Below the pieces are notes generated by a model that worked only from the letters and a program-made list of their open reading frames with translations, was not told the DNA's origin and did not search any database. DNA of 5,510 nucleotides from Gammaproteobacteria bacterium. GTDB lineage: Bacteria > Pseudomonadota > Gammaproteobacteria > GCA-001735895. The DNA lies in the NCBI GenBank assembly GCA_021767985.1, contig JAASSH010000184.1:1-5510 (forward strand), in the 5' to 3' direction. Each line of letters starts with the position of its first letter. Position 1 is the first letter of the stretch. Position numbers and translations under genes: made by a program. Shown here in pieces: positions 1 through 5,510 of the stretch.

Positions 1-294
1 AATATTACGCCCGGGGATCACGCCACCCTCGAGCTTGGCTTCAGCCAGTATTTGAGCGACCGACTCGAGGTCGGCGTGCAGTTTTTTCACCAGCAGCAGC
101 TCGATGGCGACGACGGCAGCGACGCGCTGGGCGGCTCCGTCGAACCCGAAATCAGCGGACTCGGATTGCAGCTCGCCTACTGGATCAAACCGAACCTGAA
201 CCTGTCGTTCAAATATATCGAAGAACGAGACGCCGAAGCGCGTTACGAAGGCAACTGGGCGATCCTGAACCTGACCTGGATACCCGCGCAATGA
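1..294 (+). CDS. SphA / phenol MetA-pathway family outer-membrane protein, C-terminal part
   Basis: This is the last 97 codons of a gene that begins before the window; the reading frame is open from base 1 to the TGA at 292-294. The visible protein alternates amphipathic, aromatic-rich strands with short polar turns, as expected of an outer-membrane beta barrel. Segments such as YLSDRLEVGVQFFHQQQL, then a Gly/Asp-rich loop, then ISGLGLQLAYWI, LNLSFKYIEERDAEARYEGN and a final ILNLTWIP strand match what I know of the SphA/'Putative MetA-pathway of phenol degradation' family (PF13557). These proteins are usually annotated simply as transporters and are thought to be channels for hydrophobic substrates. 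The protein ends in Pro-Ala-Gln instead of the common terminal aromatic residue. It is 268 bp from the next gene, so it need not be co-transcribed with it. The family call is fairly secure; the substrate is unknown. Confidence 0.75.
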   Translation, partial: NITPGDHATLELGFSQYLSDRLEVGVQFFHQQQLDGDDGSDALGGSVEPEISGLGLQLAYWIKPNLNLSFKYIEERDAEARYEGNWAILNLTWIPAQ

Positions 295-316
295 CGACGA
301 AAGGGTCGGTGACAAA

Positions 317-331
317 TGCGTATCATTCGCA
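317..331. promoter_or_regulatory. Fur-box-like palindrome 1
   Basis: TGCGTATCATTCGCA is a 15-bp near-palindrome centred on C324; six of the seven base pairs are complementary and only 321/327 fails. The layout fits the 7-1-7 Fur-box model (TGATAAT-C-ATTATCA), matching 10 of 15 positions by my count. It lies 21 bp centre to centre from the second, better palindrome, about two helical turns, as in tandem operator sites. The regulator assignment is inference. Confidence 0.35.
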
Positions 332-335
332 AAAT

Positions 336-354
336 GCAAATGAACATCATTTGT
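336..354. promoter_or_regulatory. Fur-box-like palindrome 2
   Basis: GCAAATGAACATCATTTGT contains a perfect 7-bp inverted repeat, CAAATGA (337-343) and TCATTTG (347-353), around a 3-bp centre. Against the E. coli Fur consensus GATAATGATAATCATTATC I count 12 of 19 matches, including the diagnostic ATGA and TCATT cores. Pseudomonad-style Fur boxes with GCAAATGA...TCATTTGC arms resemble it more closely. It sits about 210 bp upstream of the first DUF3604 gene. Another MerR-, TetR- or Fur-family regulator such as Zur could bind instead. Confidence 0.4.
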
Positions 355-402
355 CACCGCCCCCCTCGCCTGAACGCAATAGATATGAACCAGATCGCGA
401 TT

Positions 403-422
403 TTCTTGCGTATACACAAGAA
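403..422. promoter_or_regulatory. 20-bp operator-like palindrome
   Basis: TTCTTGCGTATACACAAGAA is a gapless even palindrome centred between 412 and 413. Nine of ten base pairs match; only 409/416 fails. A palindrome with no loop forms a poor RNA hairpin, so a binding site for a dimeric transcription factor is more likely than a terminator. A TATTAT hexamer at 434-439 (5 of 6 to TATAAT) and the small palindrome GGATATTATCC at 431-441 lie just downstream. I see no well-spaced -35 hexamer for that TATTAT, so the promoter itself is not established. Confidence 0.4.
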
Positions 423-550
423 CCCTTATTGGATATTATCCAGAGGGCTTTACGTCAGGACAGTCACCGCTGCATTTCCGCTGTTAATGTCCCTGATAAC
501 AAGATCCGCAGCATTTTCGGGATCCCACATTTAATAACCAAAACAGGCAA

Positions 551-555
551 AGGAG
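551..555 (+). promoter_or_regulatory. Ribosome binding site of the first DUF3604 gene
   Basis: AGGAG lies 7 bases before the ATG at 563, a strong Shine-Dalgarno sequence at good spacing. It fixes the start of this gene, whose N-terminus is then a complete signal peptide. The other internal genes of the cluster have much weaker sites, which fits this being the first gene of the operon. Confidence 0.8.
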
Positions 556-562
556 CTTTTCG

Positions 563-2503
563 ATGAAACCCGGCTTCCATTCAACCCGCTTATTTCTGCT
601 CGGCATGCTGTTGGCATCCACCCAGGCGCTCGCCAGTGACGCCGGACAACCGGATAACAAGGTCCTCGAAGGCCTGTATCCGGGCCCGACCTACTCGCCG
701 TACGCGCAACGCACCTTTCCCAGCCGGGTTTACTGGGGCGATACGCACCTGCATACCAGTTTATCGCTCGACGCCGGCCTGTTCGGCAACACCCTCGGCC
801 CAGACGAAGCCTGGCGCTTCGCGCGGGGCGAGGAAGTGATCTCGTCGACCGGGCTGCCGGTCAAGCTCGGCCGGCCGCTGGACTGGATGGTGCTGACCGA
901 CCATACCGACCTGATGGGTATCGCCACCGATATCCAGCGCGGTACGCCCAACGTGACTGCGGTGCCGAAGGGCAAGGAATGGCACGAGGGTTTCAAGAAA
1001 GGCGGCAAGGCCGCGGGCGAGGCGGCGTTCGACCTGATCACGCATTTCGCGCAGATGAAGGTACCCGAGCAGTTGCTCAGGGATTACGCCCCCGGTTCGC
1101 GCATATCGACCAATGTCTGGGAGCGCATCGTCGACGCGGCCGAGCGGCATAACGAGCCCGGCAAGTTTACCGCCTTCATCGGCTACGAGTGGACTTCGGT
1201 ACCGAAGGGTTTTAACCTGCACCGCAACGTGATCCTGCGTGACGGCGCCACACGCGCCAAGCTGGCCGTGCCGCTGACCACGCAGCCGCCGCTCGGTACC
1301 ACCGATCCGCTGGACCTGTACAAATGGCTCGAAGACTACGAAACCCGGACCCGCGGCCAGGCGCTGGCGCTGGCGCATAACGGCAACCTGTCGAACGGCT
1401 GGATGTTTCCGATCGACAAGACCTACGCCGGCGGCAAGGTCGACAAGAACTACGTCGAGCAGCGCGCGCGCTGGGAACCGCTGTATGAAATGACGCAAAT
1501 CAAGGGTGACGGCGAAACCCACCCGTTCCTGTCGCCGGACGACGAGTTCGCCGATTACGAGAACTGGGACGTGGGCAACCTCGACCTGACCGAGCTTAAG
1601 AAAAACGAGATGCTGGCCGGCGAGTACGCGCGCGAGGCGCTGAAGCGCGGGCTGATGCTCGAGAAGAAATTCGGCACCAACCCGTACAAGTTCGGCATGA
1701 CCGGCGCTACCGACAGCCACACCTCTCTGGCTACCGCCGAGGAAGAAAACTTCTTCGGCAAGTCGGTCAGCGTCGAGCCATCCAAGGAGCGCGTCAGCCA
1801 CCCGTTCATCAAGTCGAAGCTCGGCGAGATACCGGGCGATATGTCGGTGGCTTCCGGGTACCAGGGCGTGTGGGCGACCGAAAACACGCGCGAGGCGATC
1901 TTCGACGCGATGCTGCGCAAGGAAACCTACGCCACTACCGGCCCGCGCATCCCGGTACGCTTCTTCGGCGGCTGGGACTACACCGACAACGACCTGCGCA
2001 GCCGCGCGCCGGCCTTTGCCGGTTATTCGAAAGGCGTGCCCATGGGCGGCGACCTGCCGCCGGCGAGCGAGGGCAAGACCGCGCCGACCTTCATGGTTTA
2101 CGCGCTGCGCGATCCGATCGGCGCCAACCTCGACCGCATCCAGATCATCAAGGGCTGGCTCGACCAGGACGGCAAGACCCACGAGAAAGTCTACGACGTG
2201 GTCTGGTCCGGCGAGCGCGTACTCGACGGCAACGGCAAGCTGCCGCCGGTCGGCAATACCGTCGACATGGAAGCGGCCAACTGGACCAATACCATCGGCG
2301 CATCCGAGCTCGCCACCGTGTGGACCGATCCCGATTTCGACCCGAAACAAAGCGCTTTTTACTACGCCCGCGTCATCGAGATACCGACCCCGCGCTGGGT
2401 GCTGTACGACAAGGTCCGTTTCGGCGCGGAGCCGGCAAAAGACGCCAAACTCGTCGGCCAGGAGCGCGCCTACACGTCGCCGATCTGGTACAACCCTTCG
2501 TAG
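563..2503 (+). CDS. DUF3604 protein, exported PHP-like metal-dependent hydrolase (paralogue A)
   Basis: The 646-residue protein has the usual length of the DUF3604 family (PF12228). It starts with a Sec signal peptide: a hydrophobic core at about 10-20 and a likely cut after Ala24 in ALA-S, so it should act in the periplasm. The metal-ligand pattern of PHP-type hydrolases is visible: H62-L-H64 in WGDTHLHT, D113-H114 in LTDHTD, E209 in GYEWTS, H220 in NLHRN, H272 in LAHNGN and D384-S-H386 in GATDSHT. These residues could build a two- or three-metal centre that hydrolyses a phosphoester or related bond; the family's substrate is not known to me. The C-terminal part (about 440-646) is strongly conserved with the neighbour. 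I see no cysteine, common in exported proteins. It is probably the first gene of an operon, 24 bp before its paralogue. The family call is secure; the catalytic role is inferred from motifs. Confidence 0.9.
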   Translation: MKPGFHSTRLFLLGMLLASTQALASDAGQPDNKVLEGLYPGPTYSPYAQRTFPSRVYWGDTHLHTSLSLDAGLFGNTLGPDEAWRFARGEEVISSTGLPVKLGRPLDWMVLTDHTDLMGIATDIQRGTPNVTAVPKGKEWHEGFKKGGKAAGEAAFDLITHFAQMKVPEQLLRDYAPGSRISTNVWERIVDAAERHNEPGKFTAFIGYEWTSVPKGFNLHRNVILRDGATRAKLAVPLTTQPPLGTTDPLDLYKWLEDYETRTRGQALALAHNGNLSNGWMFPIDKTYAGGKVDKNYVEQRARWEPLYEMTQIKGDGETHPFLSPDDEFADYENWDVGNLDLTELKKNEMLAGEYAREALKRGLMLEKKFGTNPYKFGMTGATDSHTSLATAEEENFFGKSVSVEPSKERVSHPFIKSKLGEIPGDMSVASGYQGVWATENTREAIFDAMLRKETYATTGPRIPVRFFGGWDYTDNDLRSRAPAFAGYSKGVPMGGDLPPASEGKTAPTFMVYALRDPIGANLDRIQIIKGWLDQDGKTHEKVYDVVWSGERVLDGNGKLPPVGNTVDMEAANWTNTIGASELATVWTDPDFDPKQSAFYYARVIEIPTPRWVLYDKVRFGAEPAKDAKLVGQERAYTSPIWYNPS

Positions 2504-2527
2504 CCCTATCGAAACAGGTTCCCGGTT

Positions 2528-4486
2528 ATGGATAAAAAGACCATCAAACTAAAGGCTCCGATCCTGATCGTAGCCGTCGCAATGCTGGCCGGCCCGCTAC
2601 AGGCACAGGATGTGCCGCTCGACGCGGACGTCAGCAAATTGCTGTCGGAAAAGTACAGGGGCAAATCCTATTCGCCCTACGCCAAGCGCGATTTCCCGAA
2701 CGAAGTGCTGTGGGGCGATTCGCATCTGCATACCGGGTTTTCCTTCGACGCCGGTACCGCTGGCGCCATCCTGCTACCGGAAGAGGCCTACCGCTTCGCC
2801 AGGGGCGAAGAGGTCGTGTCGTCTTACGGCATACCGGTGAAGCTTTCGCGCCCCCTGGATTGGCTCGCCGTCACCGACCATACGGACAACATGGGTTTCA
2901 TCGTCGACCTGGTAGCGGGTAATCCGGACATCCTGGCAACCCCCGAGGGGAAAGACTGGCACGAACGACTCAAAACGGCGAACAAGGATGACAAGCCGAA
3001 GATCGCCTACGAGATCATCAAGGCCCTGATGGTCAGCAAAACATTCCCCATGGAAATTTATTACAGCCCGAATTCGAAGGGTTACAAATCGACCTGGGAG
3101 AAGATCGTAAATGCCGCCGAGCAGTACAACGAGCCCGGACGCTTTACCACCATGATCGGTTACGAATGGACCTCCACGTTAGAAGGCAACAATCTGCACC
3201 GCAACGTTCTCTACCGAGACAGCGGCGAAAAAGCGCTTCAGAAAATGCCGTATACCACCACCCCGCCGCTCGGCAGCCCCGACCCCATGGATCTCTGGAA
3301 GTGGATGGCGCAGTACGAACAGGAGACGGACGGAAAAGTCCTCGCCCTGGCGCACAACGGCAATCTGTCGAACGGCCACATGTTCCCGATCGATGCACAG
3401 TACACCGGGCGCAAGCTGGATCAGAGCTACATCGAACAGCGCAGCCGGTGGGAACCCCTGTACGAGGTCACGCAGATCAAGGGCGACGGTGAAGCACATC
3501 CGTTCCTGTCGCCCGGCGACGAGTTTGCCGACTACGAGACCTGGGATTTCGGCAACATCGTGCCCGGCAATAAGGTCATTGCCAAGGAGGACCGCATGCT
3601 GGCGGGCGAGTACGCACGCGAGGCGCTGAAAAACGGCCTGGTTCTGGAACAGAAGTTCGGCACCAATCCGTACAAGTTCGGCATGGTCGGCGCCACCGAC
3701 AGCCACACCGGTCTCGCCACCGCGCAGGAGGACAATTTCTTCGGCAAACACTCGGGCTACGAGCCCGACCCTAACCGTATGAATCACCTGTTCATGCAAA
3801 GCGACGTCGGCACGATGATGAGCTGGGGACAGGCGGCCTCGGGGCTCGGCGCGGTCTGGGCAGAGGAAAATACGCGCGAAGCGATCTTCGATGCGATGCA
3901 GCGCAAGGAAGTCTATGCCACCACCGGCAGCCGCATGCGTGTGCGCTTTTTCGGCGGCTGGGATTTCAGCGACAACGATCTGCGTAGCCGCGAGCCGGCC
4001 TTCACCGGCTATCAAAAGGGCGTACCCATGGGCGGTGACCTGAAACCGGCTTCGGGCAAATCCGCGCCCGGTTTCATGGTCTATGCACTGCGCGACCCCA
4101 TCGGCGGCAACCTGGACCGTATCCAGGTGATCAAGGGCTGGCTGGATCAAAACGGCAAAACCCATGAGCGGGTCTACGATGTCGCGGTTTCCGACGGCCG
4201 CAAGATCGACCAGGACGGCCGCTGTAAAACCCCGGTCGGCAATACCGTCGATGTCAAAACGGCAAGTTTTACCAATACCATCGGCGAATCGGAACTGGCA
4301 ACGGTCTGGACCGATCCGGATTTCGATCCCGCGCAAAAGGCGTTTTATTACGCGCGCGTGATCGAAATACCCACGCCGCGCTGGACCACCATCGACGCAT
4401 TTCGCTTCGGTGTCCCGATTGCGGAAGGCGCCCCCGTCTCGACCCAGGAACGCGCCTACACCTCGCCGATCTGGTACACGCCCTGA
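2528..4486 (+). CDS. DUF3604 protein, exported PHP-like metal-dependent hydrolase (paralogue B)
   Basis: This 652-residue protein is a tandem paralogue of the preceding gene. It has a signal peptide with a hydrophobic core at about 11-22 and a likely cut after Ala26 in LQA-Q. All candidate metal ligands are kept: H66-L-H68, D117-H118, E213, H224, H276 and D391-S-H393. Similarity to paralogue A runs the whole length; for example [20 protein letters not shown] and the following [12 protein letters not shown] (587-619) differ at only 3 of 33 positions. Differences cluster in the signal peptide, in residues about 148-186, in a 4-residue insertion near 345-352 and at about 407-440. Trp280 of A is His284 here, next to the H272/H276 motif. 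C566 is the only cysteine. The start at 2528 has only a weak AGG at 2516-2518, so translation may depend on coupling to the upstream gene. The intact motifs argue that both copies are functional. Confidence 0.9.
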   Translation: MDKKTIKLKAPILIVAVAMLAGPLQAQDVPLDADVSKLLSEKYRGKSYSPYAKRDFPNEVLWGDSHLHTGFSFDAGTAGAILLPEEAYRFARGEEVVSSYGIPVKLSRPLDWLAVTDHTDNMGFIVDLVAGNPDILATPEGKDWHERLKTANKDDKPKIAYEIIKALMVSKTFPMEIYYSPNSKGYKSTWEKIVNAAEQYNEPGRFTTMIGYEWTSTLEGNNLHRNVLYRDSGEKALQKMPYTTTPPLGSPDPMDLWKWMAQYEQETDGKVLALAHNGNLSNGHMFPIDAQYTGRKLDQSYIEQRSRWEPLYEVTQIKGDGEAHPFLSPGDEFADYETWDFGNIVPGNKVIAKEDRMLAGEYAREALKNGLVLEQKFGTNPYKFGMVGATDSHTGLATAQEDNFFGKHSGYEPDPNRMNHLFMQSDVGTMMSWGQAASGLGAVWAEENTREAIFDAMQRKEVYATTGSRMRVRFFGGWDFSDNDLRSREPAFTGYQKGVPMGGDLKPASGKSAPGFMVYALRDPIGGNLDRIQVIKGWLDQNGKTHERVYDVAVSDGRKIDQDGRCKTPVGNTVDVKTASFTNTIGESELATVWTDPDFDPAQKAFYYARVIEIPTPRWTTIDAFRFGVPIAEGAPVSTQERAYTSPIWYTP

Positions 4487-4528
4487 TCCGGTCGGTTTCC
4501 CGGTTGAAGTAACTTAACTTATCCCGTG

Positions 4529-5419
4529 ATGTTCGAGCGCATCAAACACCTGTGGCGCGAGCCGCTGCTGCACTTCCTGCTGATCGGCTTCGCGCTGTTC
4601 CTGTATTACAACCAGGCGAGCGAAAACGTCGAGGCGCCGCCGAAGCGGATCCACGTCGACCGCGGCCAGGTGCAGCAACTGGCGGCCAACTTCGAGCGCA
4701 CCTGGTCGCGCCAGCCCCGGCCGGCCGAACTCGATGCGATGATAGAAAATTTCGTGCGCGAGGAAGTGTTCTACCGCGAGGCGCTGGCGCTGGGCCTCGA
4801 CCAGGACGACCCGCTGGTCAAGCGCCGCATGCGCATGAAACTCGAGTTCATACTCGAAGACCTGTCGGCGCAGGATTACAGCGACGACGTGCTGAACGAA
4901 TACCTGCAGCGGAATGCGGATAGTTTCCGTGCAGAGGCGCGCGTGTCGTTTCGGCAGGTTTACCTCAATCCCGACAAGCGCGCCGACCTGCCCGCCGACG
5001 CCGTCAGGTTGCTGACCGAGCTGCAGGATGGTGCGAACCCGGATTCGGCCGGCGATCCGACGCTCGCGCCGCGCGCCTATCCGCTGGCGCGGGAAGGCGA
5101 AATCGCGCGCGATTTTGGCAATGAATTCGCCAGTGAACTGTCGGCGCTGCGTCCCGGTGACTGGACCGGACCGCTGTATTCGCCGTTCGGCGCGCACCTG
5201 GTGAAAATCGACGAGCGTATCGAGGCCCGCCTGCCGGCGCTCGCCGAAATACGTGACCAGGTTTTGCGCGAGTACCAGACCGAGCAGCGCAAGCTGCAAA
5301 AGGACGTGGCTTACCAGAAACTGCGCGAGGGTTACGAAGTATCGGTCGATCCCCTGGACGCTGCGGACAAGGCGGGCGGCAGCGTCGTATCGCAGGCAAA
5401 AACAGAGAGCGCCCAGTGA
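4529..5419 (+). CDS. Membrane-anchored parvulin-like peptidyl-prolyl isomerase (PpiC/Rotamase_2 type)
   Basis: The 296-residue protein has a short basic N-terminus, one hydrophobic segment at about 13-27 (LLHFLLIGFALFLYY) and a long soluble part, so it is predicted to be anchored in the inner membrane facing the periplasm. Residues about 40-130 form a SurA-N-like helical region (ELDAMIENFVREEVFYREALALGL). Residues about 136-229 resemble a parvulin domain, ending in the typical LRPGDWTGPLYSPFGAHLVKI. The first catalytic His of classical parvulins (the SHILV strand) is replaced here by SFRQVYL, whereas the late His223 is present, as I expect for the Rotamase_2 branch (PF13145). It may therefore act more as a chaperone than as an isomerase. 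A charged helix follows at about 238-268. GTG at 4526 directly precedes the ATG and could be the start, adding one residue; neither has a clear Shine-Dalgarno. The gene lies 42 bp after paralogue B. Confidence 0.8.
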   Translation: MFERIKHLWREPLLHFLLIGFALFLYYNQASENVEAPPKRIHVDRGQVQQLAANFERTWSRQPRPAELDAMIENFVREEVFYREALALGLDQDDPLVKRRMRMKLEFILEDLSAQDYSDDVLNEYLQRNADSFRAEARVSFRQVYLNPDKRADLPADAVRLLTELQDGANPDSAGDPTLAPRAYPLAREGEIARDFGNEFASELSALRPGDWTGPLYSPFGAHLVKIDERIEARLPALAEIRDQVLREYQTEQRKLQKDVAYQKLREGYEVSVDPLDAADKAGGSVVSQAKTESAQ

Positions 5420-5510
5420 TGCGGCGCCTGCTTGCAGGATGGCTGATTGTCCTGTCTGCCGCGTTGACCGGCCAGGCATTGGCGCACGAGCTGCAGCCGA
5501 GTTCGTTCGA
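5419..5510 (+). CDS. HupE/UreJ-like family membrane protein, N-terminal fragment
   Basis: Only the first 30 codons are in the window. The ATG at 5419 shares its A with the TGA stop of the foldase gene (TGATG), an arrangement typical of translational coupling; GAGAG at 5405-5409 may be the ribosome binding site. The product begins MRRLLAGWLIVLSAALTGQA, a signal peptide, with a likely cut at ALA and a mature N-terminus HELQPSSF. 'ALAHEL-P' directly after a signal peptide is the hallmark I know from the HupE/UreJ_2 family (PF13795). These are polytopic membrane proteins whose relatives are linked to nickel or cobalt supply for hydrogenase and urease. With no transmembrane region visible, the call rests on this short motif and on context. 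Confidence 0.55.
   Translation, partial: MRRLLAGWLIVLSAALTGQALAHELQPSSF

Larger units (their letters stand above)
303..363. repeat. Long inverted repeat (12 bp perfect, 16 bp with one mismatch)
   Basis: CGGTGACAAATG at 307-318 is the exact reverse complement of CATTTGTCACCG at 348-359. Past one mismatched pair (306/360) the match resumes as GGG 303-305 against CCC 361-363. The 29-nt interval between the arms holds further palindromes. The repeat starts 9 bases after the stop codon of the outer-membrane protein gene, so in RNA it could form a 3'-end stem-loop. No U-tract follows either arm, so it is not a standard intrinsic terminator. As DNA it could be an extended operator. Confidence 0.6.
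295..562. other. Palindrome-rich intergenic region before the DUF3604 operon
   Basis: This 268-bp stretch is visibly richer in A/T than its neighbours and carries, in order, the nested Fur-like palindromes (303-363), the 20-bp palindrome (403-422), GGATATTATCC (431-441) and the Shine-Dalgarno at 551-555. From about 442 to 545 I see no clear repeat, RNA gene or well-matched sigma-70 promoter pair. TTGTCA at 351-356 and GTGACA at 309-314 each match TTGACA at 5 of 6 bases but lack a good -10 box at 16-18 bp. The operon promoter is probably in this region but I cannot place it. Confidence 0.6.

Noticed and set aside
303..363. Intrinsic terminator of the outer-membrane protein gene
   Set aside because: The stem is strong but has a 29-nt interval and no T-run on either strand after it, so it was kept as an inverted repeat and not called a terminator.
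406..439. Sigma-70 promoter TTGCGT (406-411) with TATTAT (434-439)
   Set aside because: The spacer is 22 bp, well outside the usual 16-18 bp, and TTGCGT matches the -35 consensus poorly.
316..534. 72-codon plus-strand frame in the intergenic region
   Set aside because: It begins inside the left arm of the inverted repeat, has no ribosome binding site and ends short of the next gene. Nothing in the translation suggests a protein.
761..2350. Long minus-strand open frame (529 codons) opposite the first DUF3604 gene
   Set aside because: It mirrors a well-supported plus-strand gene with strong GC codon bias. Its translation is a low-complexity mix of Val, Ala, Arg, Gly and His with no recognisable domain.
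3179..4336. Long minus-strand open frame (385 codons) opposite the second DUF3604 gene
   Set aside because: It is the same kind of codon-bias shadow, with the same shadow composition as the one opposite the paralogue.
4514..5479. Minus-strand open frame of 321 codons over the foldase and HupE-like genes
   Set aside because: It covers two convincing plus-strand genes and their junction, lacks a motif, and has an Arg/Gln/Val-rich shadow composition.
1..5510. CRISPR array, tRNA, rRNA or insertion sequence
   Set aside because: No regularly spaced repeats, no cloverleaf-like sequence, no transposase-like translation and no terminal inverted repeats with target duplications were seen.

Overview
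The window looks like chromosomal DNA of a GC-rich, Gram-negative proteobacterium. The evidence is strong G/C preference at third codon positions, an outer-membrane beta-barrel protein, two proteins with Sec signal peptides and a membrane-anchored periplasmic foldase. A marine gammaproteobacterium is my best guess, but this is inference from gene content and not from any marker gene.

Layout, all on the plus strand. (1) Positions 1-294 are the 3' end of a SphA/phenol-MetA-pathway-type outer-membrane protein. (2) Positions 295-562 are an AT-richer intergenic region packed with palindromes: two adjacent Fur-box-like elements, a longer inverted repeat enclosing them, and a separate 20-bp operator-like palindrome. 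(3) Positions 563-2503 and 2528-4486 are two tandem, clearly homologous DUF3604 proteins. They carry signal peptides and a full set of PHP-like metal-ligand motifs. (4) Positions 4529-5419 encode an N-terminally anchored parvulin-like (PpiC/Rotamase_2) protein. (5) From 5419 to the window edge is the start of a HupE/UreJ-like membrane protein, with its first codon overlapping the preceding stop.

The four downstream genes have gaps of 24 and 42 bp and then a 1-base overlap, so they are probably one operon starting after the palindromic region. The likely theme is envelope-localised: two exported metal-dependent hydrolase-like enzymes of unknown substrate, a periplasmic foldase/chaperone that could help fold them, and an integral membrane protein of a family associated with metal handling. 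Together with Fur-like sites upstream, this makes a metal-responsive envelope operon a reasonable hypothesis, but the substrate and the regulator are not shown by the sequence.
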